From: JBKEDS01 sp047975545
GTDB taxonomy: Bacteria > Bacteroidota > Bacteroidia > Flavobacteriales > Flavobacteriaceae
Length of the DNA stretch: 39,183 nucleotides
Direction of reading: 5' to 3'
Assembly (NCBI GenBank): GCA_047975545.1
Contig: JBKEDS010000021.1
Coordinates: 1 to 39,183, forward strand
Shown: positions 16,571 through 25,111 of the stretch, one piece after another
Layout of the letters: each line of letters opens with the position of its first letter
Position numbering within the stretch: position 1 is the first letter of the stretch
Program-made: the position numbers and the translations under genes
Notes under the pieces: model-generated
Seen by the model: the letters and a program-made list of their open reading frames with translations, nothing else
The model's database searches: none
Told to the model about the DNA's origin: nothing

Positions 16571-19120
16571 ATTGAAGATTATATTTCACCAAGAGTAAAA
16601 GATGTAATAGCCTTTAGTAAGGAAGAAGCCTTACGGTTGGGGCACGATTTTATTGGTACGGAGCATTTAATGCTGGGACTTTTGCGCGATGGTGACGGCA
16701 AGGCCATTACCATTTTAAACGCCTTGGAGGTGGATTTGGACCACCTAAGGCGCAAAGTTGAAATACTAAGCCCGGCAAGCCCGAACATATCAACGGTTTC
16801 CAACCAAAAAAAGAACTTGCACTTAACGCGGCAGGCCGAACGGGCCCTAAAAACCACGTTTTTGGAAGCCAAGCTGTTCCAAAGCACTTCCATTAACACG
16901 GCACATTTGCTATTGTGTATTTTAAGGAACGAAAACGACCCCACCACCAAGCTTTTAAACAAGCTAAAAATAGATTACGATAACGTAAAGGAACAATTTA
17001 AATTTATGATTACAAACGACAACGAATATATAGAGCCCAAGGCCGAATCGTACCAAGAGGATTCGAGCGCCGACGACGACAACTCGAAAAACATTTTTAA
17101 CAACCCGACCTCCGGCGCTAAAGCCAACAAAAAATCGAAAACCCCCGTTCTCGACAATTTTGGCAGGGACTTAACAGCGCTTGCCGAAGAGGGCAAGCTC
17201 GACCCCGTAGTTGGCCGCGAAAAGGAAATAGAACGGGTATCGCAAATTTTAAGCCGAAGAAAGAAAAACAACCCGCTTTTAATTGGCGAGCCGGGCGTTG
17301 GCAAATCGGCCATTGCCGAAGGCTTGGCGCTCAGGATTATAAAGCGGAAAGTATCCCGTATTTTGTTTAACAAACGTGTAGTAACGCTCGATTTGGCCAG
17401 CTTGGTTGCCGGCACAAAATACCGTGGACAGTTCGAGGAGCGCATGAAAGCCGTTATGAACGAACTGGAAAAAAACGACGATGTTATTTTGTTTATAGAC
17501 GAAATACACACCATTGTTGGCGCCGGTGGCGCTACGGGAAGCCTGGACGCTTCCAACATGTTTAAGCCCGCTTTGGCACGCGGCGAAATACAATGTATTG
17601 GCGCCACAACCTTGGACGAATACCGCCAATATATTGAAAAGGACGGCGCCTTGGAACGCCGCTTCCAAAAGGTTATTGTCGAACCAACGAGTATCGACGA
17701 AACTATTGAAATACTTAACAACATTAAAGGCAAATACGAGGACCACCATAATGTGGACTATACGCCCGAAGCCATTGTAGCTTGCGTAAAGCTAACAAGC
17801 CGCTACATGACCGACCGCTTCCTGCCCGACAAAGCCATTGATGCTTTAGATGAGGCCGGTTCCCGCGTGCATATTACCAATATCGACGTTCCAAAACAAA
17901 TTATAGAACTGGAAAAACAGCTCGAACAAATTAAGGAACAAAAAAACGTAGTGGTTAAAAAACAAAAATACGAAGAGGCCGCCAAACTACGGGACGACGA
18001 AAAACGTGTGGAAAAGGATTTGGCCATTGCACAGGAAAAATGGGAAGAAGAAACCAAGCAGCACCGCGAAATCGTGACCGAGGACAACGTAGCCGATGTG
18101 GTTTCCATGATGACGGGCATTCCCGTTAACCGAATTGCCCAAACCGAAATTAACAAACTGGCCGAACTGCCCAACCTTATAAAAGGCAAGGTTATAGGCC
18201 AAAACGAGGCCGTAGCCAAAGTGGTTAAGGCCATACAGCGCAACCGTGCCGGACTAAAAGACCCCAACAAACCCATTGGTTCGTTTATATTCCTTGGCCA
18301 AACGGGCGTGGGCAAAACGCAATTGGCAAAAGTGCTTTCCAAAGAACTTTTCGATAGCGAAGATGCCCTGATACGGATAGACATGAGCGAGTATATGGAA
18401 AAATTTGCCGTGTCCCGATTAATAGGCGCACCTCCGGGATACGTAGGTTACGAAGAAGGCGGGCAATTAACCGAAAAAGTACGTCGCAAACCCTATACCG
18501 TCGTGTTGTTGGACGAAATTGAAAAAGCCCACCCAGATGTATTCAACATGATGTTACAGGTGCTGGACGACGGTTATTTAACCGATAGCCTTGGGCGCAA
18601 AATAGATTTTAGGAACACCATTATTATCATGACCTCCAACATTGGTGCCCGCAAGCTCAAGGATTTTGGTACGGGCATAGGTTTTGGCACTTCGGCACAA
18701 AAATCGCAAGAAGACGCCAATGCCAAAAGCGTTATTGAAAACGCCCTTAAAAAATCGTTTGCCCCCGAGTTTTTAAACCGGATTGACGATGTGGTAATGT
18801 TCAACCCATTAGAAAAAGAGGATATAAACAAAATAATAGATATTGAGTTGGACAAACTTCTTATCCGCATAAAAAACCTGGGCTACACCCTAACGCTAAG
18901 CAAAGCTGCCAAGGATTATATTGCCGATAAAGGTTTCGACAAGCAATATGGCGCAAGGCCGTTAAACCGTGCCATCCAAAAATATGTAGAAGACGCCTTG
19001 GCCGAGGAAATTATTACCTCGCATATAGAAGAAGGCGACTCGATAACTATCGATTTAAACAAAGAAACAAACGAGTTAAACATCTCGGTTGAAAAAGCCG
19101 AAAAATCTGCGGAATCGTAA
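16571..19120 (+). CDS. clpC: ATP-dependent Clp protease ATP-binding subunit ClpC
   Basis: An AAA+ unfoldase that feeds proteins to ClpP. It has two Clp_N repeats, Walker A1 GEPGVGKSA, Walker B1 VILFIDEIHTIVG, the UVR-type helical insert KQKYEEAAKLRDDEKR that marks ClpC, Walker A2 GQTGVGKTQ, Walker B2 VVLLDEIEKAHPDVFN, and a C-terminal D2-small domain. There is no ATG near the start. Flavobacterial ClpC proteins as I remember them begin MDDNFSPRVKDVI; here this reads IEDYISPRVKDVI, putting the natural start at an ATT codon (16571), with AGAAAGG ten bases before it. The only conventional alternative is TTG at 16550 (7 extra codons, 856 aa). The stop before the frame is at 16526. The 5' end is the uncertain part; the gene identity is not. 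Confidence 0.95.
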   Translation: MEDYISPRVKDVIAFSKEEALRLGHDFIGTEHLMLGLLRDGDGKAITILNALEVDLDHLRRKVEILSPASPNISTVSNQKKNLHLTRQAERALKTTFLEAKLFQSTSINTAHLLLCILRNENDPTTKLLNKLKIDYDNVKEQFKFMITNDNEYIEPKAESYQEDSSADDDNSKNIFNNPTSGAKANKKSKTPVLDNFGRDLTALAEEGKLDPVVGREKEIERVSQILSRRKKNNPLLIGEPGVGKSAIAEGLALRIIKRKVSRILFNKRVVTLDLASLVAGTKYRGQFEERMKAVMNELEKNDDVILFIDEIHTIVGAGGATGSLDASNMFKPALARGEIQCIGATTLDEYRQYIEKDGALERRFQKVIVEPTSIDETIEILNNIKGKYEDHHNVDYTPEAIVACVKLTSRYMTDRFLPDKAIDALDEAGSRVHITNIDVPKQIIELEKQLEQIKEQKNVVVKKQKYEEAAKLRDDEKRVEKDLAIAQEKWEEETKQHREIVTEDNVADVVSMMTGIPVNRIAQTEINKLAELPNLIKGKVIGQNEAVAKVVKAIQRNRAGLKDPNKPIGSFIFLGQTGVGKTQLAKVLSKELFDSEDALIRIDMSEYMEKFAVSRLIGAPPGYVGYEEGGQLTEKVRRKPYTVVLLDEIEKAHPDVFNMMLQVLDDGYLTDSLGRKIDFRNTIIIMTSNIGARKLKDFGTGIGFGTSAQKSQEDANAKSVIENALKKSFAPEFLNRIDDVVMFNPLEKEDINKIIDIELDKLLIRIKNLGYTLTLSKAAKDYIADKGFDKQYGARPLNRAIQKYVEDALAEEIITSHIEEGDSITIDLNKETNELNISVEKAEKSAES

Positions 19121-19143
19121 TTGTTCCCAATATTCGGAATACA

Positions 19144-19188
19144 AATCCCATTATCAAAAAAGAAAAATGATAATGGGATTTTTTTTTT
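19144..19188 (+). terminator. Terminator after clpC
   Basis: The 13-bp stem AATCCCATTATCA / TGATAATGGGATT (19144-19156, 19168-19180) has an A-rich loop and is followed by a T-run to 19188. It closes the clpC unit before the sigma-factor operon. Confidence 0.88.
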
Positions 19189-19245
19189 GAAAAACTGTAA
19201 CAAAGTAAAAACAAAATTATCTTTAGTGTAAGAATTTGAATTTTA

Positions 19246-19803
19246 TTGGCGCCAACCTTAACACATATTGAACCCCTTATAGCACAATGCAAATCCGGAA
19301 ACCAATTGGCGCAAATGGAGGTTTACAATAGATACTATAAGGCCATGTACAATGTTTCGTTTCGTATTGTAAAAAATAATTTTGAAGCCGAGGACATTAT
19401 GCAGGAATCGTTTTTGCAAGCCTTTACAAAATTAAGCAGCTTAAAAGAAGCCAATATGTTTGGCCCCTGGCTAAAACGGATTGTTGTAAACAACAGCATA
19501 AGCCATTATAATAAAACCATAGACAAGCAAGAAGCCCCGATAGACGATGTGCTTTATAAAGTTGAAGCCCCGAATGAGCCGGACAACGACCACGATTTTA
19601 CATCACTAAAAGCACAAGATGTTTTAAACAACATGAAAACATTAAAGGACTCGTACAGAATTGCCTTAACGCTAAATTTAATAGAAGGCTACGATTACGA
19701 AGAAATTAGCACGATTATGAACATAACCAATGCCAATAGCCGTACCTTAATATCAAGAGCCAAGGAAAGCCTACGGCAAAAGCTGAAAGCAATTTCAAAA
19801 TAA
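19246..19803 (+). CDS. ECF-type RNA polymerase sigma factor
   Basis: A 185-aa alternative sigma factor with region 2 (YNRYYKAMYNVSFRIVKNNFEAEDIMQESFLQAFTKL in sense, with -10 binding contacts) and region 4 (LNLIEGYDYEEISTIMNITNANSRTLISRAKESLRQKL in sense). It starts with TTG at 19246 (LAPTLTHIEPLIAQCKSG), which preserves the usual N-terminal helix. A stop codon (TGA) lies 9 bases upstream and the first ATG would remove part of region 2. It is the first gene of a four-gene unit with a membrane anti-sigma candidate and two secreted beta-repeat proteins. A weak -7-like box TATCTTTA (19218-19225) lies upstream. Targets are not known. Confidence 0.9.
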   Translation: MAPTLTHIEPLIAQCKSGNQLAQMEVYNRYYKAMYNVSFRIVKNNFEAEDIMQESFLQAFTKLSSLKEANMFGPWLKRIVVNNSISHYNKTIDKQEAPIDDVLYKVEAPNEPDNDHDFTSLKAQDVLNNMKTLKDSYRIALTLNLIEGYDYEEISTIMNITNANSRTLISRAKESLRQKLKAISK

Positions 19804-19900
19804 AAAACAAAATGAAACACCCATTATTAAGTTTTAATCACACAGCAGAATGTTAATTTGGGTGTTCCATGTGACATTAAAAAACAATAAATATTAACAC

Positions 19901-20452
19901 ATGAAAAATAATATAGACAATTTATTTAACCAATTAAACGGCTGTTTCGATGTTGAGGAACCCACTCCCCGACACCAACAACGCTTTTTGGAAAAGTTGA
20001 ACAAAGCAAACCGAAAATCCGTGCCTAAATGGCACCGTTTTATAAAACCAACTTTGGGTATAGCAGCTTCGGCTATTGTTATATTAGCGGTTTTTATTGG
20101 GCTTAACACAGAACCCAAGATAAAGGACTTGGCCAATGTTTCGCCCGAAATGGCACAAACGCAGGATTTTTTCAACAATTCGATTAACGAAGAATTAAAA
20201 AAATTAGAAAAAGCATCGGTACCCGAAACAAAAAAAGTAATCCAAGATGCTTTAAATCAAATTAAAATTTTAGAAAAAAATTACGAAATCCTAAAAACCG
20301 ACCTAACTGAGAGCGGCGACGACAACAGGGTTATACATGCCATGATTTCAAACTTTCAAAACCGAATAAACATACTGCAAAATGCCCTTGCCCAAATAGA
20401 AATTATTAAACAATTAAACCAACAGTCGTATGATGTCAACAACACGATATAA
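19901..20452 (+). CDS. Putative membrane anti-sigma factor
   Basis: A 183-aa protein that I do not recognise by a named domain. It has a cytoplasmic segment of about 46 residues with PTPRHQQRFLEKLNKANRK, one membrane helix (about 49-66, PTLGIAASAIVILAVFIGL), and a long, mostly helical periplasmic part, with heptad-like sequence such as ILEKNYEILKTDLTESG and FQNRINILQNALAQIEI. This layout (short cytoplasmic domain, single helix, after an ECF sigma gene) is the usual one for anti-sigma factors. The role is therefore inferred from position and topology. Its end overlaps the next gene by 23 nt, which argues for translational coupling. Confidence 0.72.
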   Translation: MKNNIDNLFNQLNGCFDVEEPTPRHQQRFLEKLNKANRKSVPKWHRFIKPTLGIAASAIVILAVFIGLNTEPKIKDLANVSPEMAQTQDFFNNSINEELKKLEKASVPETKKVIQDALNQIKILEKNYEILKTDLTESGDDNRVIHAMISNFQNRINILQNALAQIEIIKQLNQQSYDVNNTI

Positions 20453-21518
20453 ACCATTTTTATTTTTGGTACTGCTCCCTTTTATAACGTTTGCCAGCAC
20501 CCAAACAAAGGACAAATACGCAAAAACCAAGACCATAAACAAAGTATTTTCGGCTAATGCCAACACCGTTTTAAAAGTGGACAACAGCTATGGCAACATC
20601 GATATTGTTACCTGGAACCAAAACAAAATAACCATAGACATTACCATTACCACCAGCGGCAATGACGAGGAAAAGGTAATGGACAAATTAAACGAAATAG
20701 AGGTCGAGTTTTTGGCCACCCCCAACCTTGTTTCCGCCAAAACTATTTTCAACAAAAGCAAATCAAACTCATGGTGGATCTGGGGCAACAGGAACAATGT
20801 TAACATGAAGATTAACTACATTATTAAAATGCCCGTTACCGGGACAATAGACCTTAATAACGATTACGGTAATATTAACGTAGGTAAATTGGAAGGCCCC
20901 GCCAAAATAAATTGCGATTACGGCAAGATAACCACCAAGGAACTTATGGCCGATGGCAATAGCCTTAATTTCGACTATACGCAGGGCTGCTATTTCGAGT
21001 ATATTAAAAGCGGCAAAATAAATGCCGATTATAGCAGCTTTACCGTTTCTAAAACCAAAAATTTAGAGGTTGAAGCCGACTACACAAACTCGACCATCGA
21101 GATTGCCGAAAACCTTAATTTTAACTGCGATTACGGCAGCATTAAAATTGAAAAAGCCAACGCAATAAACGGTGCGGGCGATTATTTAACCACCATTATT
21201 GGCGAAGTTTACAAATTAGTTAACCTAAAGGCCGATTACGGCTCCATAAAAATAAACCAAGTGGCAGGCACAGCCAATGCCGTTAACATTCAATCCGATT
21301 ATGTTGGCATTAAAATAGGCTACGCCCCAAACTTTAATTTCAATTTTGAAATAAACTTGGATTATGCAGGCCTTAATACCGAGGGTGATTTACATTTTAC
21401 AAAAAAACATACCGAAATGACCAGCAAGTATTACAAAGGCTACTACGGAAACGAATCTACGGGCAATACCTTAAAAATAGATTCGGATTACGGTAGCGTA
21501 ACCCTTTTTAAAAACTAA
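20430..21518 (+). CDS. Secreted beta-repeat protein with D-Y-G turns (DUF4097-like)
   Basis: A 362-aa exported protein; the signal peptide is about residues 7-24 (PFLFLVLLPFITFAST). The rest consists of short strands separated by turns of the pattern x-D-Y-G-x-I: NSYGNID, NDYGNIN, CDYGKIT, CDYGSIK, ADYGSIK, SDYVGIK, SDYGSVT, with related DYT, DYS and DYA turns. This periodic pattern fits a right-handed parallel beta-solenoid of the putative-adhesin type. No catalytic residues are seen. The start is ATG ATG at 20430, overlapping the upstream gene. It is followed 16 nt later by the GSGD protein. A plausible role is sensing or shielding at the cell envelope under control of the sigma factor; that is inference. 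Confidence 0.8.
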   Translation: MMSTTRYKPFLFLVLLPFITFASTQTKDKYAKTKTINKVFSANANTVLKVDNSYGNIDIVTWNQNKITIDITITTSGNDEEKVMDKLNEIEVEFLATPNLVSAKTIFNKSKSNSWWIWGNRNNVNMKINYIIKMPVTGTIDLNNDYGNINVGKLEGPAKINCDYGKITTKELMADGNSLNFDYTQGCYFEYIKSGKINADYSSFTVSKTKNLEVEADYTNSTIEIAENLNFNCDYGSIKIEKANAINGAGDYLTTIIGEVYKLVNLKADYGSIKINQVAGTANAVNIQSDYVGIKIGYAPNFNFNFEINLDYAGLNTEGDLHFTKKHTEMTSKYYKGYYGNESTGNTLKIDSDYGSVTLFKN

Positions 21519-21534
21519 ACAACACATCCATATC

Positions 21535-22281
21535 ATGAAAACCTCAGCACCTTTTAAAATGCGAATCATTTTTTTAATCACATCACTTTTTTCCACAATA
21601 GGCCTAAATGCGCAATGGGGCAGCAAAACCATTAAGGGCAATGGAAAAACAACCACCGTTTTTAGAACCACGACCGATTACAATGCCATTATCTGTACAG
21701 GTGCTTTAGACTACATTTTGGTATACGGCACCGAAGGGCAAATTACCATTGAAGGTGAAGACAACTTATTGAAGTATATTGTTACCGAAGTCAAGCACAA
21801 TAACCTTGTGGTAAAAATTGAAAACAAAGTAAGCCTAAAGCCAAGCACCAACAAGGATATTAAAGTAACTATTCCGTGTAAGGATATTGAAAAAATTAGC
21901 CTTACAGGATCCGGCGATTTATGGAATGAAGGCATTTTAAACAACAACAAATTAGATGTTTCCTTAACGGGGTCTGGGGACGTTACCTTAAACATTAAAA
22001 CAAATTATGCAAAATCGAAGGTAACCGGCTCTGGGGACATTTCACTTAAAGGCGACACCGACGAACTGGAATCACAAGTTACGGGCTCGGGCAATTTTCA
22101 TGGGTTCGACCTAAAATCCAAAAACACAAAAGTTACCGTAACCGGGTCAGGCGATGCCGAAGTAAGTTGTACCGAAATCTTAAAAGCATCGGTAGCAGGC
22201 TCAGGCGATATTGTTTACAAAGGCAGTCCTAAAATCGAAGAAACCAAAATTGCAGGTTCGGGCAGTATATCCAGCCTTTAA
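21535..22281 (+). CDS. Head-GIN / DUF2807-type secreted repeat protein
   Basis: A 248-aa protein with an N-terminal signal segment (about 8-24, MRIIFLITSLFSTIGLNAQ). Its body carries regularly spaced turns TGSGDL, TGSGDV, TGSGDI, TGSGNF, TGSGDA, AGSGDI and AGSGSI, each about 20 residues apart, as in the putative auto-transporter-adhesin head-GIN family (DUF2807). These fold as a parallel beta-helix. Seven repeats can be counted. It is the last gene of the sigma-factor unit, co-directional and 16 nt after the DYG protein. The family's function is not established. The chemical theme of both repeat proteins, Asp-rich turns, could suit metal-ion or glycan binding (inference). Confidence 0.85.
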   Translation: MKTSAPFKMRIIFLITSLFSTIGLNAQWGSKTIKGNGKTTTVFRTTTDYNAIICTGALDYILVYGTEGQITIEGEDNLLKYIVTEVKHNNLVVKIENKVSLKPSTNKDIKVTIPCKDIEKISLTGSGDLWNEGILNNNKLDVSLTGSGDVTLNIKTNYAKSKVTGSGDISLKGDTDELESQVTGSGNFHGFDLKSKNTKVTVTGSGDAEVSCTEILKASVAGSGDIVYKGSPKIEETKIAGSGSISSL

Positions 22282-22315
22282 AAATCCTTATCAAAAGCAA
22301 TTCTACACTTTGGAA

Positions 22316-23632
22316 TCATTTTTTTTTAGCACCAATCGTTATTTTCGGCACCCTGAACAATAAAACAATCCCCACCAAAAAGAAGATAAACAAAAACAAT
22401 ACAGCATAACGCATATTTCCCGTTATTTGGTCTATGGACGCAAAAATGCCCATACCTATAACAATACCTATTTTTTCGGCAACGTCGTAAAAACTAAAAT
22501 ACGAAGTGGTATCCTCGGTTTCGGGCAACAATTTGGAATAGGTAGAACGCCCCAGCGACTGTATACCCCCCATAACCAAGCCCACAACAGTTGCCGCCAC
22601 ATAAAACTGAACGGGCGTAACCATAAAATAGGCATAAACGCAAATACACATCCAAATAGCATTAACCCCGATTAGGGTTTTTATATTTCCAAATCTTTTA
22701 GAAAGCCTGGAAGTAATAATGGCTCCCGCAATGGCCACCAATTGGATGATTAATATACTAACAATCAACCCAACTGTTTTTTCGCTATCGCCTTCCCAAG
22801 CAATTTCTTCTTCACCAAAATAAACCGCCACGAGCATAATGGTTTGTACCGCCATGCTAAACACAAAAAAAGCAGCAAGATAACGCTTTAGCTGAAGGTT
22901 TTGTTTAAGCTGCCCCCAAATTTGCCGCAACTCCCTAAGCCCTTTAAAAATAACATCTTTGGTTACTTTATGCCCGGTTGAAGCACCTTTGGGCAAATAA
23001 TAAAACGAATATTGGCTAAACAAGGCCCACCACAGGCCAACGGTTATAAACGAGTAGCGCATCATTTCCAATTTTACGGCGCCATCTTCGGGCAACATAA
23101 CCATGGCCAAATTTATAATAAGCAAAAGTACACTACCCAAATATCCCATGGAAAATCCTTTTGCGCTTATTTTATCCTGTTGCTCGGGAAAAGCAATATC
23201 GGGCAAGTACGAATTATAAAATACCAAACTGCCCCAATAGCCTATCAAACCCATAAAATAAAACAACAAACTTAAATGGATTTTATTGGGCTCGATACTA
23301 AACCAATAAAGCCCAAAACACCCCATACTGCCCAAATAACAGAAAAAACGCATAAAGTTTTTCTTATTACCCACATAATCGGCAATCCCTGATAAAATGG
23401 GCGAGGTAAAAGCCACTACCAAAAAGGTAAAGGCCGTAACAAAAGCTATTAAGGCCGTACTTTTAAAGTCCATACCAAAAGCATGAACCGTTTTTAGCTC
23501 GGCTACAAATAACGCCGAATAAAAAATAGGAAATATTGAAGAGGCTATGGTTAGGGTGTATACCGAATTGGCCCAGTCGTAAAACGCCCATGCGTTAAGT
23601 AGTTTTTTGCTACCCTTTTCCAGTTCTGCCAT
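22316..23632 (-). CDS. MFS transporter, UMF1 (Atg22-like) family
   Basis: A 438-aa inner-membrane protein with about 12 membrane segments. The N-terminal signature NAWAFYDWANSVYTLTI (around residues 13-29) is diagnostic of the UMF1 family, related to fungal Atg22. Other parts that fit are GIADYVGNKKNFMRFFCYLG, GSLVFYNSYLPDIAFPEQ, SRLSKRFGNIKTLIGV and GGIQSLGRSTYSKLLPE. Bacterial members have no well-established substrate, so none is given. The M48 terminator lies just upstream of its start, so the gene must have its own promoter or rely on read-through. It converges with the sigma-factor unit, with 34 nt between stops. Confidence 0.9.
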   Translation of the reverse strand: MAELEKGSKKLLNAWAFYDWANSVYTLTIASSIFPIFYSALFVAELKTVHAFGMDFKSTALIAFVTAFTFLVVAFTSPILSGIADYVGNKKNFMRFFCYLGSMGCFGLYWFSIEPNKIHLSLLFYFMGLIGYWGSLVFYNSYLPDIAFPEQQDKISAKGFSMGYLGSVLLLIINLAMVMLPEDGAVKLEMMRYSFITVGLWWALFSQYSFYYLPKGASTGHKVTKDVIFKGLRELRQIWGQLKQNLQLKRYLAAFFVFSMAVQTIMLVAVYFGEEEIAWEGDSEKTVGLIVSILIIQLVAIAGAIITSRLSKRFGNIKTLIGVNAIWMCICVYAYFMVTPVQFYVAATVVGLVMGGIQSLGRSTYSKLLPETEDTTSYFSFYDVAEKIGIVIGMGIFASIDQITGNMRYAVLFLFIFFLVGIVLLFRVPKITIGAKKK

Positions 23633-23634
23633 AA

Positions 23635-23663
23635 TAAAAAAGCCGCTCTTTTATAAGCGGCTT
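23635..23663 (-). terminator. Terminator after the M48 protease gene
   Basis: On the minus strand AAGCCGCT ... AGCGGCTT is followed by a T-run, just before the start codon of the UMF1 transporter (23632). It ends the M48 transcript and leaves almost no room for a separate promoter of the next gene. Confidence 0.82.
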
Positions 23664-23701
23664 CTAAAGTAATCTAAATATTTTAATTTGAATGTTATGT
23701 A

Positions 23702-24523
23702 TTATTTAAATGATGTTACCCCAAATTTTGCGGCTTCCTCCTTGGCCTTTGGCGCTAATGCCGTAAGATTGGCAATACGCGATTCGTTCGAAGGGTGCGT
23801 GCTTAGCATTTCGGGCGGTGCTTGCCCGCTACTGGCAGCGCTCATGCGTTTCCATAGTTCGGCCGCCTCAGCGGGATTATAACCCGCAACCGCCATAAGG
23901 TACAAGCCTATTTTATCGGCTTCGGTTTCGTGCGAACGACTAAAAGGCAACATACCGGCAACATTGGAAACCGTTCCATACGATTGGTTAAAAATATTTA
24001 AAGCTTGTTCGTCATTGGCCAAAGCAACATTTCCCGCTACCGCTAACCCTTGTTGGATGTAGGCAGCACTCATACGTTGTTGTCCGTGGTTTGCCAGCGC
24101 GTGGGCCACCTCGTGCCCCATCACGGCGGCCAAACCGGCCTCGTTTTTGGTTATGGGCAAAATTCCGGTATAAACTACTATTTTACCGCCCGGCATACAC
24201 CATGCGTTTGCGGTTTCGTCGTCAACCAACTTATACTCCCATTTATAATCGTTTAAATACCCTTGTTTTCCCAAGGCATTTAACCAGCGTTCGGCAGCTA
24301 CCGCTATTTTTTGTCCCACACGGTTTACCATAGCCGCATCGGTCGTTCCCGTTACCACTTTGTTTTCGGATAAAAACTGATTATACTGCGCAAACGAGGT
24401 GGGAAATAATTGGTCGTTAGACACAAATGCCATTGTTTTTTTCCCAGTAAACGGATTTGTGGCACAGGCCACCACTACCAAGGCTATTATGCCAAGCGAA
24501 ATGAATATTTTTTTACGTTTCAT
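23702..24523 (-). CDS. M48-family metalloprotease, lipoprotein
   Basis: A 273-aa zinc protease. A lipoprotein signal ends in VVVAC with Cys20 as the lipid site, so it should be anchored facing the periplasm. The zinc motif is GHEVAHAL (HEVAH, residues 137-141), and the third ligand is the Glu in SRSHETEADKIG. This is the layout of the BepA/LoiP-like group of M48 that deals with outer-membrane proteins; there is no TPR domain. It stands alone with its own promoter box and terminator. The substrate is unknown; quality control of the envelope is the family's usual role. Confidence 0.92.
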   Translation of the reverse strand: MKRKKIFISLGIIALVVVACATNPFTGKKTMAFVSNDQLFPTSFAQYNQFLSENKVVTGTTDAAMVNRVGQKIAVAAERWLNALGKQGYLNDYKWEYKLVDDETANAWCMPGGKIVVYTGILPITKNEAGLAAVMGHEVAHALANHGQQRMSAAYIQQGLAVAGNVALANDEQALNIFNQSYGTVSNVAGMLPFSRSHETEADKIGLYLMAVAGYNPAEAAELWKRMSAASSGQAPPEMLSTHPSNESRIANLTALAPKAKEEAAKFGVTSFK

Positions 24524-24562
24524 AAGTAATAGTTAAGTTGTTTTATTTTTTTTATAAATGTA

Positions 24563-24570
24563 CAAAAATA
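24563..24570 (-). promoter_or_regulatory. -7 box for the M48 protease gene
   Basis: On the minus strand TATTTTTG fits TANNTTTG, 39 nt before the start. A TTTTTG box lies 23 nt further upstream, at the edge of the allowed spacing. Confidence 0.5.
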
Positions 24571-24635
24571 GGTGCATTTTGTTTATTTGGACACAAAAAT
24601 CATTATTTTGTCACTTCAACAAAAAATTCTTAGCC

Positions 24636-25109
24636 ATGGAAGTTCTTGTAATTAGCAACACCGTTAAACTTTTTAAATATTACAAAAGCTTGGGGGATAA
24701 AACCATTGAGCAATTAAGTTTTGAAGAACTACAATGGCAAGGCCACAACAGCACTAATTCGGTTGCCATTATTGTAAAACATATCGCCGGGAACATTAAT
24801 AGCCGCTGGACCGATTTTTTAACCAAAGACGGCGAAAAGCCATGGCGTAACCGCGACCAAGAATTTATAGACACTTTTATTTCTAAAGAAGACATTATAG
24901 CTGCTTGGGAAAGCGCCCGGACTGTTGGATGCTATTAACAAGCAATTGGCACATTACGCTCATTGTATTGGGCAAATGGTGTTTTTGGCAAATTGATAAA
25001 GGGCAACGATTGGGAATCCTTATCGATACCTAAGGGGGAATCTTCGATATATAATGACAAAAAATTTTCGGCAGACCGTAGCAACAAACACTTTACCGAC
25101 AATATTTAA
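24636..25109 (+). pseudogene. Decayed DUF1572 (DinB-like) gene
   Basis: The frame from ATG 24636 encodes a DUF1572-type start (FKYYKSLGDKTIEQLSFEEL, then SVAIIVKHIAGNINSRWTDF and DGEKPWRNRDQEF), ending early at 24938 as ESARTVGCY. A second frame continues with LLDAINKQLAHYAHCIGQMV, then stops. A third frame reads KGNDWESLSIPKGES to 25109. These three parts are in the right order for the family, a small helical bundle of about 170-180 residues. The middle helix region (roughly 30 residues by memory of homologues) is missing, so a deletion plus at least two frame breaks explain it. Function of the intact family is not known. A sequencing fault alone would not explain the missing part. Confidence 0.85.
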
Positions 25110-25111
25110 AC

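Noticed and set aside
16975..17733. 252-codon minus-strand frame inside clpC
   Set aside because: Antisense to conserved AAA+ domain; no recognisable domain or start signal.
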